This document shows, piece after piece, positions 22,215-34,007 of a stretch of DNA of 64,000 nucleotides. The notes under the pieces are model-generated. The model was not told the origin of the DNA and made no database searches. It saw nothing but the letters and a program-made list of their open reading frames with translations. The DNA lies in assembly GCA_013115125.1 (NCBI GenBank), contig JABANN010000123.1:1-64000 (forward strand), given 5' to 3'. This DNA comes from Perkinsus olseni. Its lineage: Eukaryota > Perkinsozoa > Perkinsida. How positions within the stretch are numbered: the first letter of the stretch is position 1; every line of letters starts with the position of its first letter. The position numbers and the translations under genes were made by a program.

Positions 22215-24345
22215 ATGTCGGCTCGGTCCGAAGCACCCAGAGATAAATCGCTGTTCCACTGTCGACTGTCGCCCAACTCAGCTCGGATATTCCTCAAGAG
22301 CGTTATACTGGCGTCTCGCGTAGACCACGAGCTCATATTGTAAGTCACACTCGGGCCGCCATCGCTCGATAATGAGAATTTTTCAAAGCGGCTGTAAAGG
22401 TGTTGCATTCCAGGTATGCTCCACCGCCACCGACTGTGGATGATGCGTCCCGGGTGATACTGTCACTGCAAGCTGCCAACGACACTCAAACGGCCTGCCT
22501 GGTGGTCGGCTTTCGGAGAGGCTTTGCTACCCACTCGGATAGACGTCGAGGTAGCTCCCGCGGCGGTTGGCTTGGAGCACTTTGAGGAGCTCAGGGTACC
22601 GCGCCACTCGTGATGATCTACTTGGCGCGCTGCCGTGTCGTATGGTGGCCCATACCTTCCAGTGCGTGTCTGCGATACATCTAGTCGAAGTCGAGCTTAC
22701 TTTGGAAGAATCCAGCCTGGTATTGCTCTTCCGTAGCGAGCATGGTATAGTGGTGGAACACAAGCTGCGCCTCGGTGAAGCGTCTCGGGTAGGAAGGGGT
22801 GGGTACGGCCCAACCCCGAGCTTGCACCACGCTCTCAGGTCTCTTGCGTCCCCTCCGAGCAAGCTATATGCGGCGCTGAGAACGTGAGCTCACTCTCATG
22901 CTCATCCGAACGGTGAGGGCCTGCCGTAGCCGTCGGCCGTGATGATCTGATGCTATGGCTGCTCCCAGAACTGAATAGGGGCTAGTCTGTTACTCCCAGT
23001 CAGGTTGAACGTGGTCCTCTCACCATTTCCCATCGGGGCACACCCTTCGACGACCACCGCACCTCTTTACGTGTCTGTCTCCCATGCTGATGCCGCCGAG
23101 GAAATTACGGTGAGCAACGGATGGGTTTGATCCGTTCTTTCGTCTGCTACTGCTACTCGTCGCAGTTCTCCTCTGAGCGCGGTGAAACTCAAACCGCGGA
23201 CGATGCCGAGGGCCACCACTTACATGTCGGCGTGAAAGAGTCTATGCTGCCGATCAGCCAGCTTTCCGCATCCAACTTGGCGCCCGGAGATATCTCCTTC
23301 TCGGTCTCCTTGACCGAGCTTCTGGCGCTTGTGGGCGCTTTTCTGTCCGAAGGGACGCTCAAGGGAAAGAGCGGTCCCTTGCAACTCTTTGTCGCCCCGG
23401 AGATTGCCCTCTCAGTGAAGTGTCGAGGACCGAGTGAGCACTGCGCTCCGTCGTCAATCTGTGCCTTGAATGCTGTACTTCAGGTGGCATCGACTATGGT
23501 TCGTTCGATGTTACTCTGGTCCAGAGTACGGCGAATGGCGAGCAGCTCGACCTCGAGCCTAGGGAGCAGCCTCCGGGCCGCCGCCCTCCCCCACGTGTGC
23601 AGCGTAACAGGTCACAAGTCTCGACAGCTCCACGGCATAGTACCGGGCGAAGGAGTTCAACCAGCCCTCGGCCGTCAGCACCTTCCTCCGGAGCGCCTGA
23701 AGCTGAAAGCATGGGAAGCTCGCAGATGGCATACGAGACTCCTGACCCACTCACGCCGGTACGTTGCAGCCCGGGGCTCAACCAGCTCTGGCTCAGCGGT
23801 CGTTTAGGTATCGAGGTCCCGGGGCACCGATCGGCGCCAGTCGAACCAGCCAGCCGCTACAGGAAGCAGGGCAGCGGAAGTGGACCCAGTGAAGCTGGAG
23901 GAAGAGGATACTCGACCTTCGCAAGGAAATGCGACACAACGAGGACCCGAGGAGCTCGATAATTTGAGGTCGGACACTGAAACCGCTGGAGACCCGTGGC
24001 AGCCTCCACACCTGGGTCTTCACGAGCAGCCTGGGACTCGGACTTCCCCGGCAGGCAAATTCTTTACGGATCTGACGAGTTCGAGGAGGCTACGCAGGGG
24101 GATGCTGAGCAGGAGAGCTGGGCAGATCTATTACGGGCGATCTCTCAGGAGGACGACGGTGACCGAAATGCCCTCTCTCGTGTCTCGGTAATTCACCGGG
24201 TCGTTGTTCTTCAGGCGGAAATGATGAAACCCAGCGGATCCGTGGTCATGATGTATTCAATTTCGATCAGATGTGGTGAAGGTTCGTTTCTCAGCAAGAC
24301 CGGATTGCGTTGCTGCAATATTCCCCGAGCCCTTCGGGCCGCCTG
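22215..24345 (+). CDS. RAD9: RAD9-like subunit of the 9-1-1 checkpoint clamp
   Basis: RAD9 joins HUS1 and RAD1 in a PCNA-like ring loaded at damaged DNA. Exon 1 is 22215-22339 (start MSARSEAPRDKSLF). Exon 2 starts at 22414 and contains ILSLQAANDTQTACLVVGFR, matching the family's L-L-N-x-S-x-x-A-x-x-x-F core. The next exons hold LPCRMVAHTFQCV, a strand-rich block (VEVELTLEESSLVLLF..VVEHKLRL), LNVVLSPFP, then VGVKESMLPISQLSA and DISFSVSLTELLALVGAFL, in the order of the second PCNA-like domain. After FVAPEIALSVKCRG a 50-base intron leads to a low-complexity Ser/Pro/Arg tail with an acidic end (SDEFEEATQGDAEQESW), like the phosphorylated tail of RAD9. The exact end is uncertain because the last tail exons change frame near 24000. 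The call rests on pattern and order, not alignment. Confidence 0.75.
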
Positions 24346-25202
24346 AGAGAAACGCGCCCTCTTACAGGGCTCATCCGTGTTCAAGGAGACTCTCTAAGCG
24401 ACATTCATGCTCTCGAAGCGCGAACCGCTAATCGCCGGGGGAAAGAATCATGCGTGCGTCATGAGAACACTGTTATGCATCACCTTTTCACAGTTCACTG
24501 AGTAGACCGGAGTCTTGAGTTTCCCGGACCCCAACATTTCTCAACCGTAAATCCGAACCCCTCTACGAGGACGGTCCCCGCCACGGACGAGCTGAAACGC
24601 AGTATGCGCTCAATGCCAGGCTACGATGGCCGGAACTGCAAGACGATATGCACACGTGCGATGAGCGGGAGGGATACGCGTCCGATGCGCAAGTTGTGCA
24701 TGCGTGGTCATGCTATGGAGCTCTGGACTCCGACGAGTTCCTGCTGTCGGTTGCCCTCTCGGCGGCTCATGAAAAAGCCTTGTGCTTCTTCCGAGCGAAA
24801 AAAGCTTTTGTGCTTCTTTCCGCCTTGTGCTGTCGTTCTGTTTAAGTTGCTGTGCTCGTCACGAAGTACTCGAGCGGGGGCCTACATGCAAACTCGCTCG
24901 CCACGACGGAGACATGCTGGCGCCTTTGGACGATTCTCTCTCAGAACGGCACTGACGTCCTCTACGACGAAGAGTGCGACCAATCTGATGTATATATTCA
25001 CAACGGCCCTCTTATCGCTCGTTCGAGCCGCCAAGGGGCCCCTCAGATGTGACCTATTCGTCGAAGAGAAGGCGCACGCGCGCGTGACGTGGAGCCTTGC
25101 ACGCACGCTCAAAAGCGTGACGCGCGAGCACGGGAGCAACAACGTCCGTGTTCTTAGTTAGCTGCATTCCGTCTTCTGTACTGCACCGGCTGTAGCTCCC
25201 AC
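24346..25202. other. Unresolved interval
   Basis: Several overlapping open stretches occur on the plus strand (24604-25161, 24648-24845). One frame at 24600-24845 (ARLRWPELQDDMHTCDEREG) reads like a coding exon but links to nothing. No gene called. Confidence 0.35.
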
Positions 25203-26168
25203 ATGGACTCATTGTATAATCTCTGTTCTGCACCAGTCACATTCTCCGAGCGTGGTAATCCTCCCTCAATCAACTCGGGGATTGATGGGCTTTTCCCCGA
25301 GACCAACGTAAGCGTGCCGAGGCCTCTGTCGGCCTCCCAGGACTTTGATTCTTCGTCAGGTACCCGTGTCCACGGAGCTGCCCCTGGAGCCGGCGGCCGC
25401 GGCAGAGGTGGTTGGTTTGGCGTCCGAAGTCAAATTTCTGAATCCCAGTGTACGCCGCGCCATTGCCAGTAACCTGGTACTCCCCTTGGGTGTAGCTGGT
25501 CGTGGAATTGTTCGGAGGATGATCGGGGAAGTGAGTAAAAGACTGCGTGTGATGATTCTCGTTACTACCACTTTCAGGAACTGCGTGTGAAGCCTCACCT
25601 ACGCCCCGTCGTGAAGTCGATTGGTAAACTGAAGAGTGCAACTATCCCAGCCCTGATCGAAATGTGCCTCGTCACTGGTACTCTGCAGCAGGCAACTCGT
25701 ATCTCTATTAACTTTATGGAGCAGCGTGGACGTAAGAAGATCTCCGCCAAGGGGCGGCAAAAAGCCTCCCCGAAATCTGCACGTGGAGCGAGGTCATCGC
25801 GTGACGTGCGTATCGATCAAGATTCGCAATGTCCGACGACTAATACTTCACCGGGTCCTGCTTATACATCCAGCGCCGGAGTGGAGCTGGAACCCCCGAT
25901 ATCACTACTGCCGTGCTCTGGCTCTCGGGTCTCGGCAGAGGCAGCAGTCGCTGGTGCAACCTCGGCGGCGGTTGCTGAACAACAACAACATCACCACTCT
26001 GTCTTGATAGCAACATCTCCAGCTGCTATGACCCCACTTGAGACATTTTCAGCCCTGTCTTCTACTTCGTCATCTGTCGATCTGTTCCACTCTGGGACTC
26101 ATTGCGAGCCTCCTCTTGGGAGTCCACAACCAGCGGTCCAGTACGGCATTTTTGACGAGCACCTATGA
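25203..26168 (+). CDS. Unknown protein with helical core and Ser/Gln-rich tail
   Basis: Three exons joined in phase 0: 25203-25307, 25360-25530 and 25578-26168, about 288 residues. The N-terminal 35 residues are unremarkable. The core (residues about 36-150) is helical and basic, for example VRRAIASNLVLPLGVAGRGI and TIPALIEMCLVTGTLQQATR. A basic stretch (RGRKKISAKGRQKASPKSAR) is followed by a long Ser/Thr/Ala/Gln tail with a QQQQHHH run. There is no signal peptide. I do not recognise the family. The basic stretch could be a nuclear signal. Clean introns of 52 and 47 bases and consistent phases make it a likely real gene. Confidence 0.75.
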
Positions 26169-26919
26169 GATTCGGCCCTACCAGCTCTGCGAACGCTTTT
26201 ACTTAATTTTCATGGTAAGCTCTTTCGTATACGTGGATTTTCGGGGGGGAGGCATCCCTGCACAATATTGATGATTATGCTTTCAACTAATTTCGTCCCT
26301 GAGTCCGTCGCGTACCATTAAACTACGGTGCGCCACACTTACCTGTTTTGCGCGCTCCTGCATTTAACGTGCAGGAGTCGGCGCTATAGATTCCCTGTTA
26401 TCCTGTGCTCTCAGCGAGCCTGCTCTCTTCTTCTCAAGCTTCGTCTTATCTATTCAACCCAATGCGTCGAGTTATAGTACAGTCTGTCTGACGCATGCGA
26501 GAGGTCGAAGCCAGTCTGGGAGTGCTTGAGAGGAGCTTGGTTTAATAGTTCCGAGTTCGTCCACCTCAACCGCTCCCTGATCTAGCTGGAAGCCTATCCA
26601 GTGCACTGTGCTGTCGTAGGGCTCGAAGTTGAATCGCGAACAGCAGGGACGCGGCAGATACCCCAGAATCTGGAGCCCATGTGCTTATGAGACATGGGAA
26701 CACATATTTGTGAAACTGCCTCAGTGGATCCTATTCAGTTCGGTAGAGTATATGTAGCCAAGAAGTAGGTATCCTCTACTTTGAGTAGCTACTTCGAGTA
26801 CTCCACTGTACTATGCTGCCACGGGTGCTTCCTACTTCATATCGCCGAGTTGTGTTGATCAGTACACTCTGATGCTCTGGAGCCTTCGAGCCAGGCCGCC
26901 GCCGAGCCATTCCCCCGTC
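26169..26919. other. Intergenic, small inverted repeat
   Basis: No gene seen. An inverted repeat CTCCTGCA / TGCAGGAG with a 7-base loop lies near 26353-26377. Confidence 0.4.
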
Positions 26920-27192
26920 ATGACTATCATCCTGTCGGCAGCAGCACCCCGGCAAAAGTTGCGGTTGATGTGGGTTGCAAGGGAGACGATCAGGGCTTTC
27001 GCCAATACCACGGTGGGTTCTTTGATGACTGAAGTCACGTAGGCTTCCGCGCGTCAGATCGTGAAGAAGACAGGGACGAAGTTCTTTGGCAAGGGAGAAT
27101 TGTTCGGCGGTAGACAAGACTGGGTGACCAACAGGAGAATGACGGACTTGCCCAAGCCGAACCACAAGGCTTGGCCTCGGGACATGCAGTAG
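26920..27192 (+). CDS. Small basic protein, 75 residues, unknown
   Basis: Two exons, 26920-27012 and 27058-27192, separated by a 45-base GT..AG intron in phase 0. The intron removes an in-frame stop. The product starts MTIILSAAAPRQKLRLMWVA and continues RETIRAFANTTIVKKTGTKF and GGRQDWVTNRRMTDLPKPNH. The N-terminus is hydrophobic, basic and free of acidic residues for about 18 positions, which would fit a mitochondrial presequence, and the gene lies in no obvious operon-like group. I do not recognise it. The composition looks like a small mitochondrial complex subunit, but that is a guess. Confidence 0.6.
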
Positions 27193-27384
27193 CCTACAGC
27201 TCGCCTCTGGAATCGTCAAGTCTTTCTTTCAGTTTCACTCGGTGGCCCGGCGTGGTTGGTCAGAGGTTGAGTGCAGAATACTGGTTCCGTGAGACTGACA
27301 AGTGCCCAGTATCGGTGTACCATCATCAGGTGCTGGTCGTTGGCACGGTCGTTGTTGATAGTTTGGGCTGCTGTACTTTCTCAG

Positions 27385-27805
27385 ACAGAGAAGCACGACT
27401 GTGTTTTCGTGGGCTCGGCTGACAAGCGAATGACAGAAACCAGAACGATAGAGAACACAGCACAGACCTACACTACAGGTTTCGCTGTGCAGTTGTTATT
27501 CGAGGGCAGAGGCGTCAAGGTATCGGCACCCGTTCGGTCAATGCAGGGAGCATGCGGTCGCTTTCAGGCGGTCCTCCAACCAAGCTGGCCCCACCTCTGG
27601 GCTCGTCTAACTGTCGGGTCTCCACTCAGGGATCTTTCCTGTAGTGACTTCGTGCAGTCCTGCTAACAGCTCAATCGTGGCAGATATAGCCGGTCGAGAT
27701 GCTGACGTTGTGGGCCATCTGAATAAGGATGGCACGATTCTCACGCTACATGGGCCTACAAAGAAAAGGTGCTACTGGGAATTGAACCCGAGTGCTTCTC
27801 GATGA
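27385..27805 (+). CDS. Possible exons of an unknown gene
   Basis: After a CTTTCTCAG acceptor at 27384, a frame reads TEKHDCVFVGSADKRMTETR and YTTGFAVQLLFEGRGVKVSA. A second block at 27680-27805 reads DIAGRDADVVGHLNKDGTIL and ends at a stop at 27803-27805. No start exon was found and no family is recognised. The end overlaps a tRNA T-arm-like stretch on the minus strand at about 27776-27800. Low confidence. Confidence 0.3.
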
Positions 27806-28039
27806 TCGCTCAGAGTCGGACATGTTGCGATGTGTATTTGGGGCGCTACCAAGGCCGCAGTGTACACAGGCAAGGGCTCCCATCTTGCATTCAACACACC
27901 TTTGCGGAAGACTATGAAGAAGCGATAACAGCCGCCCCCCATGCCATGTTGTTTCTGCGACCCCCCTGCACTTGTATTGCCATCAGGGAGGGCAGCAGAT
28001 GGTCGCGCTTGCAGTTCTTTTTTTCTGGAAAATTGCCCG

Positions 28040-29290
28040 ATGCCCGACCTTCCGAGCGGCCTCGTGGTCTTCGTGATTGGCGCAACAGGCGTCGGCAAGA
28101 CCAAAATAGCTCTCGACCTCGCTGCGCGACTGGATGGCGAGATTGTCGGAGCTGACTCGATACAGATTTACAAGGGCTTTGACGTGGCCAGCGCCAAGCC
28201 CACCAGAGAGCAGATGGCCTCCGTAATGCCCGATCGTTCCGTGCTTTCCGTCAGCAGCTTTTGTAGTAGGTACCCCATCACCTAGTAGACAGCATCGGCG
28301 CAGCGGAGGAATACAATGTTTCGAGATACGTGCGCGAGGCGACTGGCAAAATCCAAGAAATACAGGCGCGTGGCAGAACTCCCATCGTGGTCGGAGGTGG
28401 TTAGTGGGCGCCGTGGCTCTACTCGGAAATGCGTCGCCTCAGGCACAGTACAGTACGTGACAGCACTGCTATGGCCGATGAGTGCAGTGGAGCACTCTGA
28501 TGCCGTCCCGTCCACTCGCTCTAGCGACCAGGACACACCTTCCTCTGTCGGCTCCTCCGACGCGCTCTATGAGGAGTTACGGGCAGTGAACCCGACCGCT
28601 GCTGCCAAGCTGCACCCGCACGATGTTAGGCGAATCAAACGTTGTCTAGAGCTCGGCGAGGTCACGGTCGAGATGGGCGCACTGCGGTACCCGAGAGCCA
28701 GAGTCATTTGGCTCACCTGTGACGATAAGGATGTCTACAGGAAGCGAGTGGCTGATCGGGTAGACTGCATGGTCGCTGACGGTCTAAAGGAGGAGCTCAC
28801 GACTCTAGTGGTGCCGGGTGTAAAAAGCGGGGCCCTGGGATGGAACCGGGGACCTCTTCAGGGCATCGGGTACAAAGAGTTTCGTGAATGGGTTGAGAAT
28901 CCAACAGCAGAGAGTTGGGATCGTTGTATCGATCGCGTTAAGACGGGGACCGTTAAATACAGTCGACAGCAGGTGAAGTGGATACGCAACAAGATCGAGC
29001 CTCACATCGAGGTGTGCAAGGTTGACACCAGCGACTTCGAGGCTGCTTCGGCCGCCTCCTGGCCCGGCATGCTGGCTAGTGCGGTGGAATTCGTGAGGAG
29101 AGAGCCGAGGGCGGTTAGGGAGGCCTCGAAGGACGAATGGAAAAAGTACGATTGTGAGATCTGCGGCAAGGAGGGCATCAATGGTCCGAATGAATGGGAG
29201 CAGCATCTGGGCAGCAAGCTGCACAAAAGCCGAAAACGCAAAGCGAAACAAGCTGCATTACAAGCGGAGCGAAGCGATTCAACAACTTAG
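28040..29290 (+). CDS. TRIT1: tRNA dimethylallyltransferase (MiaA/Mod5/TRIT1)
   Basis: This enzyme adds an isopentenyl group to A37 of certain tRNAs. Three exons: 28040-28222, 28270-28396 and 28443-29290, about 385 residues. The P-loop is GATGVGKT (residues 13-20). Then follow ADSIQIYKGFDVASAKPT, VPHHLVDSIGAAEEYNVSRY, and PIVVGG before the third exon. Later signatures include HPHDVRRIKRCLE, DRVDCMV..GLKEEL, GIGYKEF, and TVKYSRQQVKWIRNK. The C-terminus carries a C2H2 matrin/U1-type zinc finger (YDCEICGKEGINGPNEWEQH, then HKSRKRK), which marks the eukaryotic TRIT1/Mod5 form. Length fits the family. The usual GTxxYLQALLW is GTVQYVTALLW here. Introns are 47 and 46 bases. It ends about 30 bases from the possible end of the convergent EF-hand gene. 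Confidence 0.95.
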
Positions 29291-29319
29291 TGGAGTATGT
29301 TTCCTTTGCCGTTGAGTCG

Positions 29320-31944
29320 TCAATTCGTCCTCCGGTTACACTGGATGGTACGCCCCTGATGATTGCCACTGAACGAAAGGCTGAGGCTCATCATGAAGGC
29401 AGCGGTGGGGGCCGTGATGGACTTTCGTCTTGCCTCCCAATACGGCAGGACAGATCCCTGGAGACGACCGGGCCCGTCATGACGTCGGAGGACAGAGATA
29501 AAGCTCGGACCTGAAGAGCACGCTAGCGTGTGCTACTGCCGTGGCTTCACTCACCTCGTCGAAGAAAAATTTATCGAGAGTTTGAGTGTGGACGGAAGTC
29601 CCTAAACCATCCCTTATGCGCATGATGGAGCTTACGTGCCCGTCGGTACCATAGGCCACGAGCCTGAGGATGGTGATTCGATACACGCTCTCCACACAGT
29701 ACCACTGGTAACATGGGCGTCGCAGCACAAGTCAGAAAGTGTGCTCAGCTAGTGGCTACTAGGACAAGGATGCTACATCTCCCCCTGTCGATGCATTTCC
29801 TCAACGGCTTCAGTAAAATTCTCTCCTCGCCGTACGGTCGCCTTTGGTGGGGTCTGACATGAGAGTGGTCCAGTGACTCCTCGGGTGTTCCTGTGTGCAT
29901 CACTCTTTCATGAGTTTCTCGTTCGACTCGACGCCCCAGGGCTGAAGCCATGTGGTGCAGACGGGCCTGACAGGTGCGCAACTACAGGCGAGTCTTCTCC
30001 TGTGCCCCTACGTAAGCCCTCGCTGCGATAGCTTGACGCCTCGCTGGGCCAAGACACTCGTTAACGGTCCTTGCTACGCAAGCATATCGTGCGGGGGTGC
30101 CTGAGAGCGGCAGCCGTACCATAAATCGCCCGGAACTTCGGTTCAGTATCACTCATTCGCTTGTGCGCGGGCGGCTGCAATGCGGCCAAAGCCGAGCCTA
30201 GTTCGCCCCATGTGGTCGAGCCACCACCGCTGGTATCCAGCAGGCTGAGGGAAAGCGTCGACTACCATCGCCGAGCGTTGTACTACTAGAAAATGCAGTT
30301 CAGAGTTTGATCTCGGATCTGGTGCCGGTCGAGGCCGACCAGCGTTCGGATGAATCTTTTGAAGGAAGTCAGGGTCAAAGTCTCCACATCCGGTGGTTCT
30401 GAGTGACCGCAGTACCCAACTTGAGCAGAGAGGCGTGACGATCTCACCCGTGAACTGAGTGTCCGACGCCCTCCGTGGCTTCTTAACGAGAATTCTGGGG
30501 ATCGCCGGTGCTAGTTTGGCCGTCAGCCTAACCCAAGCAGCGATCGCGTCCATGGACAGAGCTAGCGCCCCCACCTAGTGGACTGTTCAGGAGGGCCAGG
30601 ACGAGGGCCTGGCAGAAAGAGTACTCTCCGCGAAGCACATCCCCCGGCTTACGCGCGCGGCCGACGAGAATGGACATCCTGGCCACCTTCTTCGCGTGAT
30701 CGGCAGCCTCCTTGTTGCGGCGCCATCTCTTCAACTCTCGTTCATGATGACGTCTCTGCAGCTCATCGAGAGCATCGGGAACGCTTCTATACCTTCGAGC
30801 CTGCGCAGAGTGGGGTTAGAAAGAGGTCGTCGGTTCGATCCCCGGCCCTACCAAGTGCGACTGTATTTCCATAACAAGGATTTGCGGACAGAACACGATG
30901 AGGCCGAGCATGAACTCATAGATGGGAATTTGGTCCATCCGCCGGCAGAGGCAGATTTTTTCGAAAAATTGAGTGGTTTCACTTTGCGATATTTGCAAAG
31001 GCTCAAGGAGATGAACCTGATCAGACCAACCCGTCGTTCTCAGGTCGAACGCGGCCCCCATGCGCCGTACGTAATCCGCGAGAGACAACTTGAGCTCCCC
31101 AGTGACGTCCATAAGGTAGAGGGAGTCCATGATGGCGAAGCATCGATTCACGATCTGACGACAGCCGCGATGCGAGGGAGTTCCTTGCATAATGACAGTA
31201 GACTCGTGACCTTCTTCCGAAACTCCGACAGACCGAAATCTGGTGTAGCCAAACGCACGCCGGATATCAAGTGCCTGGGGTGATAGTTAAAGGCTGGGTC
31301 GCTTATCAGCGGCTAACTTGCCTCAGGAGTAGTGCAGGGAAGTGGTCGTCGTCTCCGAGCTCGGACTCTGTTGCAACGCTAGTTGATGAAGCAGAGCTCG
31401 TTGTTTCTGACACCTCTAGCTGTGAGTTGTCGCTAATAGAGTCTCGGACGCCTGCGTGACGAAGAAGTTCTACCAACTTAATAGAGTCCAGCACGAAGCC
31501 TCGCTGAACTTACGTGGGTTGCCAGAATTCTCAGCGTTGTCACCTTCTCGCTGCGACTCATTCCCATCATCACTTTCTCCATCGGGCACCAGTGGGATAG
31601 CCGCCGGAATGGCATCACTCAGAAAGTCATAGACGAGGTCGGCGTGGCTGAAAGATACTCGCAAGAGCCCAGTGGGTATCGATCGATTACTCGTCAAGTA
31701 TGTCGAACTTAGCAGCTAATTTGTGCAAGTCCGCTCTCGTGAGTTTTCTGTCCAGCCAGGCCTCGGGCCCGCCACGGATGCCGAGAACCTTGGGGATGAT
31801 GCGGTGGATTTGAGAGATGTCACACCTGCCACGACCAGTGGATGGGAGACTGAAGGCGTCCTGCTGTACTTCTCCTTCATCACTTTCTGCATATCTTCGA
31901 GGAACAGAAAAGGTGACACGGCAGTCATGGCACTGAGGGGCATG

Positions 31945-31988
<44 letters not shown>

Positions 31989-32924
31989 CTGGAAGGCCAC
32001 AACATATCCACCTGAAGAGTTCTTCCTTCTCTAGCGTGCCGCTGCCATCGAGGTCGAGCTTGTTGAAGAGGCGCTCGGCTTCTTCGTTCAGGACGCCACA
32101 TTGAGCGATGACCTGCGCTCGGCGGGCCTCAGCCGGGGCAAGGAGACATTCCCGATACCTTAACAAATTGCATCTCGTCCAACCCCTCATCAGAGTTGGG
32201 CCAAATCTGGCTGAGATGGCTGAAGGTGGCCGCTAGGGAACCGTATCTGGTTATGAGGCGCCTGAGATCCACTCGGCGTCACATCAAGACTTGCTAAGAC
32301 GCACATGGGCATCCAAACGGGAGCAGAGAGTGCCGCGGCGCTACTTTCGGAAGTCCTCTAGAGTGGTGATTTCGGCAGCGCTGTCGAGCGTCTCCATGAA
32401 CTCGTGAACGGAGACTCCGCCGTCGCCGTTGATGTCGATGGCGTCGAATGTCATTCGGGCCTCGGCGAGGTCAGTGCAGATCTGAGAGCCACTCCTATCG
32501 GTCAGCTCGGTCACCTTCACCCAAGGTGCACCTTGGTCTTGATCAGCGTGTTACTGAACTCTCTTATTTTCATGTCCCGCTCGGAGCCCACCGCCGCAAT
32601 TTGTGAGAACGCTCTTGTTAGGGAACCGAATCGCGCTATGATTCTCCTGCGGAACGCTTGCAACACCTAGGCAGGCGCAAGATCTTTCGGCTCGTTTGAA
32701 GTTGTGGTTCTGACCATCTGTTTGTATAGCAGGACGCTGCTGTTCACACGTTTCCTCTCTCCTCTACCGCGCTCCCTCGAGGACCCTTCCTCGCCCCCTC
32801 TCGGCTTGGCCGCGGCAAAGCTGGGCTCTGCTCTTGTAGCTTCAGTGAAGATCTCTATAGCGTCGGCCCCGTTTCGTGCTGAATCCCGACAGGCCGCACT
32901 AAGACAGCTCGCAACAGAAGTCAT
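29320..32924 (-). CDS. Large multi-EF-hand protein
   Basis: A chain of minus-strand exons with matching phases runs from about 32924 to 29745, and perhaps on to a stop at 29320. Three EF-hand loops are canonical: DINGDGGVSVHE (near 32410-32445), DLDGSGTLEKEE (near 32030-32065) and DTSGGGSTTWGE (near 30200-30235). A fourth, DVTGELKLSLAD near 31110, is degenerate. Two similar segments precede the first two loops (RIIARFGSLTRAFS and RLITRYGSLAATFS), so the protein grew by duplication of a helix plus EF-hand unit. Between them are acidic Ser-rich linkers. Near 30700 a long basic helix (RRHHERELKRWRRNKEAADH) may be a coiled coil. The N-terminal start ATG at 32924 overlaps the stop of the upstream frame, so the two may be one gene. 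It likely binds calcium; partner and location are unknown. The 3' end is uncertain (stop at 29745 or 29320). Confidence 0.65.
31945..31988. repeat. (CAT)n microsatellite in an intron
   Basis: About fourteen CAT units in a row. On the coding (minus) strand it is (ATG)n and falls between the exon ending KEELFR and the next exon, so it is intronic if the splice proposed here is right. Read through, it would give a run of methionines. Confidence 0.9.
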
Positions 32925-34007
32925 CGCTCACTCAGAGCCCGCCGTCGCCGCTCACGAGTGTTGCTCGATTTTTCTTGCATCAGACTCTGACGAGGAGAAG
33001 ATATTTCCGGGAGGCCTCGAGACCACCCGCGAGCCTCACCTCCCGCACCCTCCTCCACAGAGTGTCATCTTCCTGTGTAACGTTAGCAGGATAGATCTCA
33101 TCGAGCACCGCGGCGACCTGGTGTTCCGAGTCGAGAGTTTCCCCGAACACCTAGATCGCATCAACTGTCACTCGGAAAAGTGACCGCTCGCCGCTGACCT
33201 TCCCCACAGCGTATGTCTCGGCCTTTGGCAAGGGAGGCGGCAGCTGCTCGAGCGCAGCTTTCGCAGAGTTTCCAACAATAAACCGCTGTATCAGAGAGCC
33301 TATGAGAGAATGCCTCTTTCGTGTTGCACAGTAAATGAGGAGCAATCTACCATGCCTGTACTTTGGGCACTGTTCTTGTTGCAGCACAGCCCTCGTGTCG
33401 AACTGACGGAGTTCTGAGCACACTAGGAGCTTGCGATCACCCAAGACGCGCAAAGTCCCTGGCTAGTAGGGCAGTGAGCTCAAGCGTATGTACTTGGTCT
33501 TGTCTTTGATTTTTGCAATATGGTAGAGGATGGGCACTCTGAGAGGGCTACGTCTGACCTGCGGGGGAGCTCAGAGGTGCTCGTCACGGTAGAGCAGCTC
33601 GGCTCTTACAAGCGTTCCGAATCCTCTTTTGCATTCCCCGCCACTCGCAATTTCCTATGCCACCTTGCGGAGGCGTGTCGCTGCAGCCGAAATCCAATCT
33701 ACAAGCAAGACCCCTAGTCTCAGTATGAGGTTTGGCACTAGGCGAAAAGCAGAACCATCACTTCAGGGTTGCCGTGCGAAGAGAAAAGGACAAGCTACCT
33801 CGCAACGCTCAGCCTCGCTGAAGCCAGACTCTCCCCAGCGGGCTTTGTGCAACGCTCCGGTGGAATCTGTAAGGCGGATGGAGTCTCTCAGGCGAGCGAT
33901 TTCCTACGGCTCCGACCGCCGCCGATCGGCATCCGGCCGATTTCCGAATTGAAGAGCCTCTGCCTCCGCGGACGTGTATCCGTCGACTTAAAGTCCGAGG
34001 CTGCCAT
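32923..34007 (-). CDS. Unknown basic protein, possibly N-terminal part of the EF-hand gene
   Basis: Minus-strand exons: a start region at 34007 (MAASDFKSTDTRPRRQRLFN), an exon from about 33909 (EIARLRDSIRLTDSTGALHK), one near 33695 (RHASARWHRKLRVAGNAKED), then SDVALSECPSSTILQKSK. A possible 35-base intron then leads into TLRVLGDRKLLVCSELRQFD and AKAALEQLPPPLPKAETYA. A 57-base phase-0 intron joins VFGETLDSEHQVAAVLDEIY, and the frame closes at 32923. The join between the first two exons is not solved: the frames differ and no normal intron fits. No domain recognised. Because the last stop overlaps the putative start of the EF-hand gene, a missed splice that joins both is quite possible. Confidence 0.45.

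Noticed and set aside
24604-25161. 185-codon plus-strand open frame
   Set aside because: The composition is biased and competing frames look at least as good; no motif, no splice support.
27776-27860. tRNA gene on the minus strand ending in a T run
   Set aside because: The T stem has mismatches and no 5' acceptor strand pairs with the 3' end; not a functional tRNA.
28825-28860. tRNA T-arm-like sequence on the minus strand
   Set aside because: It lies in a conserved coding part of the tRNA isopentenyltransferase gene, so the match is chance.
32704-33183. Plus-strand open frame of 159 codons
   Set aside because: The minus strand here has phase-consistent exons with proper splice sites; the plus frame is taken as their shadow.
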